Shown here piece by piece: positions 15,177 to 24,551 of a DNA stretch of 64,000 nt. Position 1 is the stretch's first letter. Every line of letters begins with the position of its first letter. The notes beneath the pieces are model-generated. The model was not told where the DNA came from. It did no database searches and was given only the letters and a program-made list of their open reading frames with translations. This DNA is from Planctomycetota bacterium (GTDB taxonomy: Bacteria; Planctomycetota; Phycisphaerae; Phycisphaerales; Zrk34). The translations under genes were made by a program, and so were the position numbers. The DNA is taken from NCBI GenBank assembly GCA_016125255.1, contig WGMD01000006.1, positions 124,001 through 188,000 on the forward strand, in the 5' to 3' direction.

Positions 15177-16862
15177 ATGGGGTCCAACACGGCGGCACTG
15201 CTGGCGGTGATGCCGATCGCATTGGCGGCTGTGCTGCTGGTGGGCTTTCGCGTGGCGGCGAAGTGGGCGATGCCGGCGGTGTATGTGTGCGCGGCGGCGA
15301 TCGCGCTGTGGGCATGGGGCATGAGCGGCGCGGAGGTGGCGGCGTCGAGCATTCAGGGCCTATTCATCACCTTCGACATCCTTCTGATCATCTTCGCGGC
15401 GATTCTGCTGCTCAATACGCTCGAAGAGTCCGGCGGCGTGACGTCGATCCGCCGAAGCTTTCACCGAATTTCCGACGACCGGCGCGTGCAGGTGGTCATC
15501 GTGGCGTGGCTGTTCGGCTCGTTCATCGAAGGCGCGGCGGGATTCGGGACGCCGGCGGCGATCGCCTCGCCGCTCATGGTGGCGATCGGGTTTCCGGCGG
15601 CGGCGGCGGTCATGATCGGCATGATGATTCAGTCAACGGCGGTTACGTTCGGCGCCTGCGGCACGCCCATTCTCATCGGCGTCAACGGCGGGCTGATGCA
15701 CGGCGGCTTCGTCACGCAGCTTGCCGCGGCGGGCATGACCCCGGCCGAGTATCTGTACGCGATCGGCGTCCGCGCGGCGGTGCTTCATGCGATCACCGGC
15801 ACGCTGATGCCGACGCTGATGGTCATGATGATGACGCGCTTCTACGGGGCGCGAAAATCATGGACCGAGGGGCTTTCAATTCTGCCGTTCACCCTGCTGG
15901 GCGGGCTGGCGTTCACTGTGCCCTATGTGCTGACGGCTATTTTTCTCGGGCCCGAGTTTCCATCGCTGCTCGGATCGCTGATCGGACTGGCGATCATGAC
16001 CACGGCGGCGAAACGGCGGTGGCTTGTGCCGAAGGATTCGTGGGACTTTCCATCGGCGGACCAATGGCCCGATGCGTGGAAAACGCAATTGCAGCTCGAA
16101 GAACATGAAGGGGCGCGGCGGATCGAAGTATGGTTGGCGTGGCTGCCGTATCTGATCGTGGCGGGGCTGTTGGTGCTGACCCGGTTGCGGTCGCTGCCGT
16201 TTGGCGATTGGCTCAAGAAGCCGACGCTGCAATGGGCGGGAATTCTCGGGACGGATGTGAAGGCGAGCACATCGCCGTTGTATTTGCCATCGACGATGAT
16301 GGCGATGGCGGTGCTGGTGACGTATTTCGCGCATCGCATGAACCCGCCGGCGATGGGTCGCGCTGTGCGCAAGAGCATGAAGGTGATTGTCGGCGCGGGT
16401 TTTGTATTGGTGTTCACGGTGCCGATGGTGCGCGTGTACATCAATTCGGGGACCAACGCGGCGGGACTCGATTCGATGCCGCACGTGATGGCGCAATGGG
16501 TGGCGGTGCATGTCGGAGGCGTGTGGCCGATGTTCGCGGGCGTGATCGGCGCGATGGGGGCGTTCATCGCCGGGTCGAACACGGTGAGCAATCTGATGTT
16601 CTCGGAGTTTCAGTACGGCGTGGCGACGCGATTGGGTTTGAGCGGGGCGATGATCGTGGCGCTGCAATCGGTCGGCGCGGCGGCGGGGAACATGATCGCG
16701 ATCCACAACGTCGTGGCGGCGTCGGCGACCGTCGGACTCCTCGGCCGCGAGGGGCAGACGCTTCGCAAGACGGTGCTGCCGACGCTGTATTACCTGATCG
16801 TGATCGGGGTGCTGGGGCTCATCGCGGTGTACGGGTTGCATGTGGGCGATCCGATGGGGTGA
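15177..16862 (+). CDS. lldP: L-lactate permease family transporter
   Basis: This 561-residue membrane protein has about 13 hydrophobic helices and the LctP signature in [21 protein letters not shown] and [14 protein letters not shown]. The family takes up lactate and sometimes glycolate with protons. The C-terminal half carries the [17 protein letters not shown] block typical of the family. The start is 12 bases after the hpnR-like stop, so the two are probably co-transcribed, although no functional link is obvious. Confidence 0.9.
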   Translation: MGSNTAALLAVMPIALAAVLLVGFRVAAKWAMPAVYVCAAAIALWAWGMSGAEVAASSIQGLFITFDILLIIFAAILLLNTLEESGGVTSIRRSFHRISDDRRVQVVIVAWLFGSFIEGAAGFGTPAAIASPLMVAIGFPAAAAVMIGMMIQSTAVTFGACGTPILIGVNGGLMHGGFVTQLAAAGMTPAEYLYAIGVRAAVLHAITGTLMPTLMVMMMTRFYGARKSWTEGLSILPFTLLGGLAFTVPYVLTAIFLGPEFPSLLGSLIGLAIMTTAAKRRWLVPKDSWDFPSADQWPDAWKTQLQLEEHEGARRIEVWLAWLPYLIVAGLLVLTRLRSLPFGDWLKKPTLQWAGILGTDVKASTSPLYLPSTMMAMAVLVTYFAHRMNPPAMGRAVRKSMKVIVGAGFVLVFTVPMVRVYINSGTNAAGLDSMPHVMAQWVAVHVGGVWPMFAGVIGAMGAFIAGSNTVSNLMFSEFQYGVATRLGLSGAMIVALQSVGAAAGNMIAIHNVVAASATVGLLGREGQTLRKTVLPTLYYLIVIGVLGLIAVYGLHVGDPMG

Positions 16863-16968
16863 AGCGTCGGGCGTTGCCCGACGGCTCAACGAAGGGCGTC
16901 GGCGCTTTTGTCACGGCGCGGAAGTCGTTATCATGACGCTCTTTCAAACCTTTTAACGGAAGGTCATC

Positions 16969-18177
16969 ATGAAACTGCACGAATATCAGGCCCGTCAGAT
17001 GCTCGCGGACGCCGGGGTGCCGGTGCCGGGGGGGATCGTGGCGAATAATGCGGACGAGGCGAAGGCGGCATACGAGAAGCTGGCGGCGGGCGGGGCGACG
17101 CTCTGCGTGGTCAAAGCCCAGGTTCACGCCGGGGGGCGCGGCAAGGGCGGCGGCGTCAAGTTGGTCCGATCGGCTCAGGAAGCGTTCGACGCTGCCAAGA
17201 CCATGATGAGCAAGCCGCTCGTCACGCACCAGACCGGCCCGGACGGCGTGGCGGTCAACAAGGTGCTTGTGGCGGCGGGCGTCGATATCGCCAAAGAGTT
17301 TTATGTGAGCATCACAGTCGATCGCGCGGGGGCGTGTCCGGTCATGATCGCGTCGTCGGAAGGCGGCGTCGAGATCGAAAAGGTCGCCGAGGAAAACCCG
17401 GATGCGATCGTGCGATGCCAGTTGCATCCCTTGATGGGCCTTCAACCGCATCAGGCCCGCACCATGGCGTTCAAGCTCGGGTTCACCGGTAACCTGCACA
17501 AGCAGGCGATGACCGTCATGACCAAACTGGCGGCGCTCTTCACGAAGCTCGACGCCGACCTCGTCGAGATCAATCCGCTGATCATCACCAAGCCCACGGC
17601 CGAACAGCCGGAGGGACAGGTGTTGGCGATCGACGCGAAGATGACGTTCGATGACAACGCGTTGTTCCGTCACAAGGACGTGACCGACATGTTCGACCCG
17701 TCCGAAACCCCTGAGAGCGAACTGAAGGCCAAGGAGTTCGGGCTCTCGTACATCAAGCTCGACGGGAAGATCGGGTGTCTGGTCAATGGGGCGGGTCTGG
17801 CGATGGCGACGATGGACATCGTCAAGCTGCACGGGTCGGAGCCGGCGAACTTTCTGGATGTGGGCGGGTCGGCGAGCGAGGAGGCGGTGACCGAAGCGTT
17901 CCGCATCATTCTGGCGGACCCGGGCGTGGAGGGCGTGCTGGTCAACATCTTCGGGGGCATCATGCAGTGCGACAAGATCGCCCGCGCGATCGTCGCCGCC
18001 GCCGGGAAAGTCGGATTCAAGGTCCCGCTGGTCGTGCGTCTTGAGGGGACGAACGTCGAACCGGCCCGCAAGATCATCGAGCAGGCCAAGGCGGATATTC
18101 CGGTGATGCAGATGGCGACGGACCTGACGGACGCGGCGAAGAAAATCACGGCTGCGGTGGGTGTCGGGGCGGCATAA
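16969..18177 (+). CDS. sucC: Succinyl-CoA synthetase, beta subunit
   Basis: This 402-residue protein is the ADP- or GDP-forming succinyl-CoA ligase beta subunit of the citric acid cycle. Visible features are MKLHEYQARQMLADAGVPVP, the ATP-grasp segment KAQVHAGGRGKGGGVK, and the C-terminal CoA-ligase domain with NGAGLAMATMDI, FLDVGGSAS and NIFGGIMQCD. A ribosome binding site (GGAAGG) precedes ATG. The alpha subunit gene sucD usually follows directly but is not next to it here. Confidence 0.95.
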   Translation: MKLHEYQARQMLADAGVPVPGGIVANNADEAKAAYEKLAAGGATLCVVKAQVHAGGRGKGGGVKLVRSAQEAFDAAKTMMSKPLVTHQTGPDGVAVNKVLVAAGVDIAKEFYVSITVDRAGACPVMIASSEGGVEIEKVAEENPDAIVRCQLHPLMGLQPHQARTMAFKLGFTGNLHKQAMTVMTKLAALFTKLDADLVEINPLIITKPTAEQPEGQVLAIDAKMTFDDNALFRHKDVTDMFDPSETPESELKAKEFGLSYIKLDGKIGCLVNGAGLAMATMDIVKLHGSEPANFLDVGGSASEEAVTEAFRIILADPGVEGVLVNIFGGIMQCDKIARAIVAAAGKVGFKVPLVVRLEGTNVEPARKIIEQAKADIPVMQMATDLTDAAKKITAAVGVGAA

Positions 18178-18210
18178 TCGGCGATTTTGGCCCAAAAACA
18201 AGGGTTCCGC

Positions 18211-18239
18211 TTGATTCGGGCCCATTCGTGTGTTAATGT
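18211..18239 (+). promoter_or_regulatory. Candidate sigma-70 promoter of the hopene cyclase gene
   Basis: TTGATT (18211-18216) and TAATGT (18234-18239) are separated by 17 bases. The pair lies about 145 bases upstream of the shc start, in the gap after sucC. Confidence 0.35.
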
Positions 18240-18382
18240 TGGGCCGTCGCCACGTCAGGTTGGCGTCAGCCTTGGGAGCGAACCGTCGGACGACAGGCCG
18301 GCGCAGCGCGGGCTCGATGTCCCTGGCCGAGAAATGAACACGACCGCGCCGGAATGACGGTGTCGGAACGGACTGATTCCGC

Positions 18383-20377
18383 ATGAGCACTGGTTCGTTT
18401 GTGAATGGCCCGTCGCGATCGACCGGCGATGCGACCCTTTCGGGGTCCGTCGTTGCCATGGATCTGAGTCTGCGAGCGCATGTCGAAGACGCTCTTGCCG
18501 GAGCGGTCGATGAACTGATCCGTCAGCAGGCGCCCGACGGGTACTGGTGCGCCGAACTCGAAGGTGATTCGATTCTCCAGAGCGAATACATCCTGCTCTC
18601 ATGGATCGTCGAGCGCGAAAAGGACCCCCGCCTTCCCAAGATCGCCAACTACCTCCGCAAGCAACAGCGCGAAAGCGACGGGGCATGGATTCAGTACCCC
18701 GGCGCCAAGCCCGATCTTTCGGCGACTGTCAAAGCATACTTCGCCCTGAAGCTGATCGGCGACGACGTCAACGCGCCGCACATGGTCAAAGCCCGCGAGC
18801 TGATTCACACGCTCGGCGGCGCGGAAAAGTGCAATACCTACAGCAAGTTCTACCTGGCGGCGCTGGGGCAGATGCATTACGACAACGTCCCGGCCGTCCC
18901 GCCGGAGATGGTGCTCCTGCCCCGCTGGTTCTATTTCCACCTCGACAAAGTCTCGGCCTGGTCGCGCACGATGATCATGCCGCTGTCGATCGTGTCCAGC
19001 TACCGCCCGGTGCGGCAGCTTCCCGAGCCGATGGGCATCATGGAGCTGTACACGAGCCACGACTATCGCCATCGCCCCGTGCTCGAACTGGATCAGCGCC
19101 TGATCAGTTGGCGCAATCTGTTCGTCGCGGTGGACAAGGGCCTGAAGATTCTCGAGAAGATCAAGCTCACGCCGCTGCGCCGCAAGGCGCTCAAGCAGAT
19201 CGAAGAGTGGATTCTGGAGCGTACGAATCACTCGCATTCGGACGGGCTGGGCGCGATTTTCCCGCCGATGGTGTACATCATCATCGCCTTCCGCTGCCTC
19301 GGGTACGACATGAACGACCCGCACGTCGGCCGGGCGTACGAGCAGCTTGACCGGCTGATGATCGAAGACGGCGACGAGATTCGCTTTCAGCCGTGCTTCT
19401 CGCCGATCTGGGACTCGGGCATCGCGGCATATGCGTTGACGGAGGCGGGGCTCAAGGCGAGTCACCCGGCCGTGAAGAAGGTCTGCGACTGGCTCGTCGC
19501 CAAGGAGTGCCGCGACGTCGTGGGCGACTGGAAGAACAACGTGCGGCGCGATGTGCCGCCGAGCGGGTGGTACTTCGAGTTCAACAATGCGTATTACCCG
19601 GACGTGGACGACACGGCGATGGTGGCGATGGCGCTGCACCGTGCGGCCAACGGGAGCGCCCCGGAAGCGGCGGCGGCGGCGAAGCGCGGCGTGAACTGGA
19701 TACTCGCCATGCAGAACGAAGACGGCGGATGGGCCGCCTTCGATCGCACGATCAGCCGGCCGATCCTCGAGCACATCCCCTTCGCCGATCACAACGCCAT
19801 TCAGGATCCGTCCTGTCCCGACATCACCGGGCGCACGCTCGAATGCCTCGGGCATCACGGATTCGACCCATCGCATCCGGTGGTGCAGAAGGCGGTCAAG
19901 TTCCTTCAGTTCGAGCAGGAGCCGGAGGGCTGCTGGTTCGGCCGCTGGGGCGTCAATTACATCTACGGGACATGGCAGGTCGTCGGCGGATTGCGGACGG
20001 TCGGTGTGGACATGAATCAGGAATGGATCCAGCGCGCGGGCAAATGGCTTCGCGGCGTGCAGAAGCCCGATGGCAGCTTCGGCGAGTCGGCCGACAGCTA
20101 CGAAGACCCGACGCTCAAGGGCGAAGGCCCTTCGACCGCGTCGCAGACCGCATGGGGCGCGATGGCGATGATGGCCGTCTACGGCCCGCAGGACGCCGGC
20201 GTGCAGCGCGCCATCCGCTGGCTCACCGAAACGCAACTGCCCAGCGGTACGTGGGACGAAAAATGGTTCACCGGCACCGGCTTCCCCCGCGTCTTCTACC
20301 TCCGCTATCACCTCTACCGCCTCTACTTCCCCATCATGTGCATGGGTCGCTGGAAGCGGGCGATTGAAGCGGTGTGA
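18383..20377 (+). CDS. shc: Squalene-hopene cyclase
   Basis: This 664-residue enzyme cyclises squalene to hopene and makes the core of hopanoid membrane lipids. The catalytic acid motif is DVDDTA (about 407-412). QW-type repeats are seen at QQAPDGYWCAEL, QNEDGGWAAF, QEPEGCWFGRWGVNYIYGTW and QKPDGSFGESAD. The C-terminus carries FTGTGFPRVFYLRYHLYR. An alternative ATG at 18458 would remove a 25-residue unconserved leader. It lies downstream of the hpnR-like gene and upstream of a GH16 gene. Confidence 0.97.
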   Translation: MSTGSFVNGPSRSTGDATLSGSVVAMDLSLRAHVEDALAGAVDELIRQQAPDGYWCAELEGDSILQSEYILLSWIVEREKDPRLPKIANYLRKQQRESDGAWIQYPGAKPDLSATVKAYFALKLIGDDVNAPHMVKARELIHTLGGAEKCNTYSKFYLAALGQMHYDNVPAVPPEMVLLPRWFYFHLDKVSAWSRTMIMPLSIVSSYRPVRQLPEPMGIMELYTSHDYRHRPVLELDQRLISWRNLFVAVDKGLKILEKIKLTPLRRKALKQIEEWILERTNHSHSDGLGAIFPPMVYIIIAFRCLGYDMNDPHVGRAYEQLDRLMIEDGDEIRFQPCFSPIWDSGIAAYALTEAGLKASHPAVKKVCDWLVAKECRDVVGDWKNNVRRDVPPSGWYFEFNNAYYPDVDDTAMVAMALHRAANGSAPEAAAAAKRGVNWILAMQNEDGGWAAFDRTISRPILEHIPFADHNAIQDPSCPDITGRTLECLGHHGFDPSHPVVQKAVKFLQFEQEPEGCWFGRWGVNYIYGTWQVVGGLRTVGVDMNQEWIQRAGKWLRGVQKPDGSFGESADSYEDPTLKGEGPSTASQTAWGAMAMMAVYGPQDAGVQRAIRWLTETQLPSGTWDEKWFTGTGFPRVFYLRYHLYRLYFPIMCMGRWKRAIEAV

Positions 20378-20386
20378 ACGAGCGTC

Positions 20387-21142
20387 GTGTTCAAATTACT
20401 CATTGCAATCTGCGTCATCGTCGTCACCGCCGCCGCGCAGGCGCAGGAACTGCCCGGTTGGAAGTTGACGTTTGATGACGAGTTCAATGGCGACACGCTG
20501 GACGTGACAAAGTGGACGCCGGCGGATCCGTGGGGGCGCGAGCGGAACAATGAGCTACAGGCCTACGTGCCGGAGGCGATCACGCTCAAGGACGGCGTGC
20601 TGCACATCCGGGCGGATCGGGGCGCGGCGAAATACGCGGGGAGAATGCGGCAGTACACGTCGGGCATGATGACGACGGCGATGAAGTTCGCGCAGCGATA
20701 TGGGCGGTTCGAGTTTCGATTTCGCGCGCCGGCGGGGCGAGGGTTCTGGCCGGCCATCTGGATGCTGCCCAATCCGCCGAGCTGGCCGCCGGAGATTGAC
20801 GTGATGGAACTGATCGGGCATGAGCCGGACAAAGTGCATATGACGCATCACTGGCACGATGCGGAACATCGCCTGCGCTCCGACACCGCCGAGTGGACCG
20901 GCCCCGATTTCTCCGCGGACTTCCACACGATCGCCGTCGAGTGGACGCCAACGTATATCGCCTGGTTTATCGACGGCGTCGAACGCCAGCGGTCGACCAG
21001 GTCGATCCCCGACACGCCGATGTTCATTCTCCTGAACCTCGCTGTCGGCGGCGACTGGCCCGGACCGCCCGATGCCAACACGAAGTTCCCGAGCGATTTC
21101 CAGATCGACTACGTGCGCGTCTACGAAAAAAACGAGAAGTAG
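20387..21142 (+). CDS. Secreted glycoside hydrolase family 16
   Basis: This 251-residue protein has a signal peptide (MFKLLIAICVIVVTAAAQAQ) and a single GH16 beta-jelly-roll domain. The catalytic motif is EIDVMELIG (ExDxxE) at about 139-147. The start GWKLTFDDEFNG and the end DFQIDYVRVYEK are typical of GH16 laminarinase-like enzymes, which cut beta-1,3-glucans or related algal polysaccharides. The start is GTG, nine bases after the shc stop. The exact substrate cannot be told from sequence alone. Confidence 0.93.
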   Translation: MFKLLIAICVIVVTAAAQAQELPGWKLTFDDEFNGDTLDVTKWTPADPWGRERNNELQAYVPEAITLKDGVLHIRADRGAAKYAGRMRQYTSGMMTTAMKFAQRYGRFEFRFRAPAGRGFWPAIWMLPNPPSWPPEIDVMELIGHEPDKVHMTHHWHDAEHRLRSDTAEWTGPDFSADFHTIAVEWTPTYIAWFIDGVERQRSTRSIPDTPMFILLNLAVGGDWPGPPDANTKFPSDFQIDYVRVYEKNEK

Positions 21143-21170
21143 CGCACGCACGTCCCTACACTTTGCGACC

Positions 21171-22070
21171 ATGCCCGGACTTGGCGTCATCCTGGGTCTT
21201 TGCGCGGCCCTGAGCCAGTCGTTTTCGTACGTCTTCTCGCGCCGGTTCGTGATCGCTGAGCATCGCTCGCCGGTGAAGCTGCTCGTCTTGTCGCATACGC
21301 TCATGGGTTTCGTCGCCTTGTCGCTCTTACCGGGGCTCTGGACGAGCGAGGCGATGCATGTGACGCACTACTTCTGGGCGCTGCTCGGGGCGTCGGGGTC
21401 GTACATGATCGGACAGGCGGCTCTTTTCGTGGCGCTGCGACGCACCGATGCGTCGCGCATCTCGCCGCTGCTGGGTTTGAAGGTCGTGATGGTGGCGCTG
21501 ATCTGGATGTTCTACGTCGGCAAGGCGGTGACGGCGATCCAGTGGGGCGCGGTCATCCTCAGCGTCGCCGCGGCGTTCATCCTCAACTACTCCGGCGGGA
21601 CGCTGCCCCTGTCGATCATCGGCGCGACGCTCTTTACGTGCTTCTTCTACGCCGTGTCGGATGTGTTCATCATCGACCTGGTCAAGGCGCTGTCGTCCGA
21701 TGCGCTGCGCGGCGGCATGCTCGGAGCGTGCATGGCGTACATCGTCTGCGGCTCGATCGCCCTGCTGCTGTTGCCGCGTTTCGGCTCGACGCGCAAGCGC
21801 GACTGGATCGCCGCCGTGCCGTTTTCGACCGGTTGGTTCGCGAGCATGATCCTGTTCTTCAGTTGTCTGGCCATCGCCGGCCCGGTGCTGGGCAACATCG
21901 TCCTGGCCACCCGCGGCCTGTTCTCCATCGCCCTCGGCGCCGCCCTGGCGCAGTTCGGCCTCGTCCACCTCGAAAAAGCAGTCTCACGCGACGTCCTCCG
22001 CCGCCGCGCCATCGCCGCGGCCCTCATGATCGCCGCCATCGCGCTTTACAAATTGGGGGACGCCGTTTAG
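21171..22070 (+). CDS. EamA/DMT-type transporter
   Basis: This 299-residue membrane protein has about ten hydrophobic helices in two five-helix halves, as in the drug/metabolite transporter superfamily. ATG 21171 is used because an in-frame upstream start overlaps GH16. Conserved-looking segments are QAALFVALRRTDASRISPLL and LGNIVLATRGLFSIALGA. The substrate is not known. It follows GH16 by 28 bases. Confidence 0.8.
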   Translation: MPGLGVILGLCAALSQSFSYVFSRRFVIAEHRSPVKLLVLSHTLMGFVALSLLPGLWTSEAMHVTHYFWALLGASGSYMIGQAALFVALRRTDASRISPLLGLKVVMVALIWMFYVGKAVTAIQWGAVILSVAAAFILNYSGGTLPLSIIGATLFTCFFYAVSDVFIIDLVKALSSDALRGGMLGACMAYIVCGSIALLLLPRFGSTRKRDWIAAVPFSTGWFASMILFFSCLAIAGPVLGNIVLATRGLFSIALGAALAQFGLVHLEKAVSRDVLRRRAIAAALMIAAIALYKLGDAV

Positions 22071-22072
22071 CG

Positions 22073-22088
22073 ACGCCGCTTGCGGCGT
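22073..22088. repeat. REP-like hairpin between convergent genes
   Basis: ACGCCGCTTGCGGCGT forms a short perfect stem. The core GCCGCTTGCGGC matches the core of the repeats at 1805 and 28031. It sits between the convergent EamA and small-protein genes without a T-run. Confidence 0.5.
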
Positions 22089-22103
22089 GCTTCTCCGACA
22101 CAT

Positions 22104-22502
22104 TCAATCTTCCAGCGATTCGGACTCAATGCTCGCCTTTTCGCCTGCCATCTTCTTCTGCACGTAGCGCTTGATCCAGTTTTCCCAGCTCTTGCCGTGG
22201 GCCGCGTCCTTGCCCGAGAACTCCACGCGGGCAATGTCGGCGAAGGGGATCATCACCTTGCCGTCCGTATCGCGCGGCATCATGCGGACTGTCGAATCGC
22301 CCAGGCCCTTGCCCCGGCGGCGATCGAAGATGTAGCCCTCCACGACCGCCCCGCTCTTGCGCGTGATCGTCACGTCGCCGCGGTAGTCGAACGCCTTGTC
22401 GAGCGCCTCGACGAGTTCGGTCGGATCCGCCACTTCAGGGATCCACCCTTGAAGCGTGTCGTTATTTTTCTGCGATTGATCGGGATGCTTTGCTGGTTTC
22501 AT
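22104..22502 (-). CDS. Small conserved-looking protein of unknown function
   Basis: This 132-residue protein is soluble and charged, with a compact beta-rich middle (YRGDVTITRKSGAVVEGYIFDRR, given here as the stretch about 41-63 in shortened form: GDVTITRK, VVEGYIFDRR) and IPFADIARVEFSGKD. The pattern resembles small Sm- or SH3-like beta-barrels, but I cannot assign a family. The C-terminus is Lys- and Glu-rich. It lies 90 bases after the end of the ftsW direction and could be a separate unit. No function is claimed. Confidence 0.65.
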   Translation of the reverse strand: MKPAKHPDQSQKNNDTLQGWIPEVADPTELVEALDKAFDYRGDVTITRKSGAVVEGYIFDRRRGKGLGDSTVRMMPRDTDGKVMIPFADIARVEFSGKDAAHGKSWENWIKRYVQKKMAGEKASIESESLED

Positions 22503-22592
22503 ATCGGAATTGTATCTGAATTGCGATGCGGGTGGGGTCAGGATGTATGAGACCTTTCCCTACATGTCACGAATCTTTGCACACCCGACCGG

Positions 22593-23801
22593 CTACGCCG
22601 TCACCGGGTAGTCGGCCGCGCTGACGGAGACGACGGGCGCCGGGTCGGATGCAAGTTCCGGATCGGCTTCGCCTTCCGCCGCGGCTTCAAGCTGGTTGAG
22701 CCGGTCGATGGCGACGAGCAGTCCGACCGCTGCCGAGCACATGACCCACCCCGTTCCGCCGTAGCTCATCAGCGGCAGGGCGATGCCCTTGGTCGGCACG
22801 GAGCCGGTCACGACGGCGATGTTCATCGCCGCCTGAATCCCGATCGTCAGCAGGACGCCGAGCCCGAGCAACCGACCGAACGGATGGCGGCAGTCCTTGA
22901 CGACGCCGAGCCCGACCCAAAGCAGCGACAGGTACAAGCCGATGACCAGACACGCGCCGGCCAGCCCCATCTCTTCGCAGATGATGGCGAAGAGGAAGTC
23001 GGTCGTGTCTTCGGGCAGGTAGCCGAATTTCTGGAGTCCGTTGCCGACGCCGCGCCCGAAGAGTCCGCCGCCGGCGATGGCGACCTGCGACTGGATGAGG
23101 TGATAGCCGATGCCCTGCGGGTCGGCCCACGGATCGGTGAAGGCGAGCAATCGCTTGACGCGGTAAGGCGAGGTGAGAATGAGTGCGATGACGGCGCTGA
23201 TCGCCGGGGGCGTGAGCAAGGCGACATGCCACCACCGCGCCCCCGCCGCCATCAGAAGCAGAATGCCGACCATGCCGATGAGCACGGCCGTGCCCAGGTC
23301 TTCGACGACGATCAGCCCGCAGACGATGGCGAGAATCACGATGCCCCCCAGCAGTCCGTCCCCGAAGCGGCGGAACCCGCCGGCATGCCGGGCGCCCCAC
23401 CACGCCATCGCGATCATCGTCGTCCACTTCGCCAATTCGCTCGGCTGAAAGCTCAACCGCCAACTCGCCGGCCCGAGGTTCAGCCAACGGCTTGCACCAT
23501 TGACATTACGCCCCAGCCCCGGCACCAGCGCCAGCACGCACAACACCAGCGATATCACCAATAGCCACGCCACCGGATTGAAGAACCCGCGCTGGGCATA
23601 CAAGCGGCGAATGTCCAGATGACCGACGACGACCATCGCCCCGATCGCCAGCACCGCATACACCGCCGTCCGGCCCATCAAAAGCGACTGCATCGACACC
23701 GCATCGTCACCGACCGTCATGCCCGCCGAGTTGACCATGACGACCGCCAGCCCGAGCAGGCAGATGACGAGCCATTGAAGGATATTTCCAGAAGACGGCA
23801 T
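22593..23801 (-). CDS. ftsW: FtsW/SpoVE-type SEDS peptidoglycan polymerase
   Basis: This 402-residue protein has about ten membrane helices and SEDS signatures NGASRWLNLG, FQPSELAKW, GYHLIQSQVAIAGGGLFG, GYLPEDTTDFLFA, EEMGLAG and PTKGIALPLMSYGG. The family polymerises lipid II glycan strands, FtsW at the division site. It starts seven bases after the btaB stop and is outside any division-cell-wall cluster in this window. RodA cannot be excluded, but PEDTTDF is typical of FtsW. The C-terminal 30 residues are Glu/Asp-rich and unconserved. Confidence 0.88.
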   Translation of the reverse strand: MPSSGNILQWLVICLLGLAVVMVNSAGMTVGDDAVSMQSLLMGRTAVYAVLAIGAMVVVGHLDIRRLYAQRGFFNPVAWLLVISLVLCVLALVPGLGRNVNGASRWLNLGPASWRLSFQPSELAKWTTMIAMAWWGARHAGGFRRFGDGLLGGIVILAIVCGLIVVEDLGTAVLIGMVGILLLMAAGARWWHVALLTPPAISAVIALILTSPYRVKRLLAFTDPWADPQGIGYHLIQSQVAIAGGGLFGRGVGNGLQKFGYLPEDTTDFLFAIICEEMGLAGACLVIGLYLSLLWVGLGVVKDCRHPFGRLLGLGVLLTIGIQAAMNIAVVTGSVPTKGIALPLMSYGGTGWVMCSAAVGLLVAIDRLNQLEAAAEGEADPELASDPAPVVSVSAADYPVTA

Positions 23802-23808
23802 CGTGCTG

Positions 23809-24549
23809 TTATCGGGTCACGCTCGCCGGCGACTGCAATTTTTGCGCGGCCGGGTCATACCCATCCCGAATCACCGCACAGAAGGCGTAGCGGCGATACA
23901 GGTAGGTCAATTCCAACTCAATCCGGCCGGCGGCCTGAAGCGAATGAAGATGGGCGAGCAGTTCGGGGCGATGATGGACATGAAACAGGGCGAGCCATCG
24001 TTTGAGCAGGCCGGCAAACGCACGAGGCAAGTCAGCCTGATCGCAGAAGTCGACGATGTAGAGTCGCCCGGCCGGCGCGAGATTCGCCAGGGCGGCGTCG
24101 ATGGCGGCGGGCCAGGTCGGCATCATCGACAAGGCATACGAGAAGAACACGGCGTTGAACGGATGATCACGGTCAAACGTCCTGCGATGATCGAGCTGCT
24201 CGGCCAGCGCGCGGCGCAGCGTGACGCGATCCGTGAGCCCGGCCCGCTTCAGCGATGCGGCGGCGGTGTCGAGCATGGACTGCGCGGCGTCGAGGCCGAA
24301 GAGGCGGAGCGCCGGATTCAGCCGCGCCAGCTTGATGAGATTCCGTGCGGTGCCGCAGCCGATTTCACAGACGGCGACCCCGGAGCCGCCGTCCATGTCT
24401 CTAGCGATACGCGAAAGAAGCTGGTCGCGCCCGAGCAGGTAGTACTTGCGGGAGGCGTCGTAGACGTGACGCGTGAAGCGGTACATGCGGTCCATGCGAC
24501 CGGCATGGTCCGCGAGCGGCGCGACATGATTTGCAAGCCCGCGGGTCAT
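23809..24549 (-). CDS. btaB: Probable diacylglyceryl-homoserine N-methyltransferase (betaine lipid)
   Basis: This 246-residue SAM-dependent methyltransferase starts MTRGLANHVAPLADHAGRM, and MYRFTRHVYDASRKYYLLG is typical of BtaB. Motif I is VCEIGCGTARNLI, with the acidic residue in LFGLDAAQS. BtaB adds three methyl groups to diacylglyceryl homoserine to give the betaine lipid DGTS. The start lies two bases after the btaA stop. A much longer open frame exists in this frame upstream, but it overlaps btaA and is not protein-like. Confidence 0.88.
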   Translation of the reverse strand: MTRGLANHVAPLADHAGRMDRMYRFTRHVYDASRKYYLLGRDQLLSRIARDMDGGSGVAVCEIGCGTARNLIKLARLNPALRLFGLDAAQSMLDTAAASLKRAGLTDRVTLRRALAEQLDHRRTFDRDHPFNAVFFSYALSMMPTWPAAIDAALANLAPAGRLYIVDFCDQADLPRAFAGLLKRWLALFHVHHRPELLAHLHSLQAAGRIELELTYLYRRYAFCAVIRDGYDPAAQKLQSPASVTR

Positions 24550-24551
24550 GG

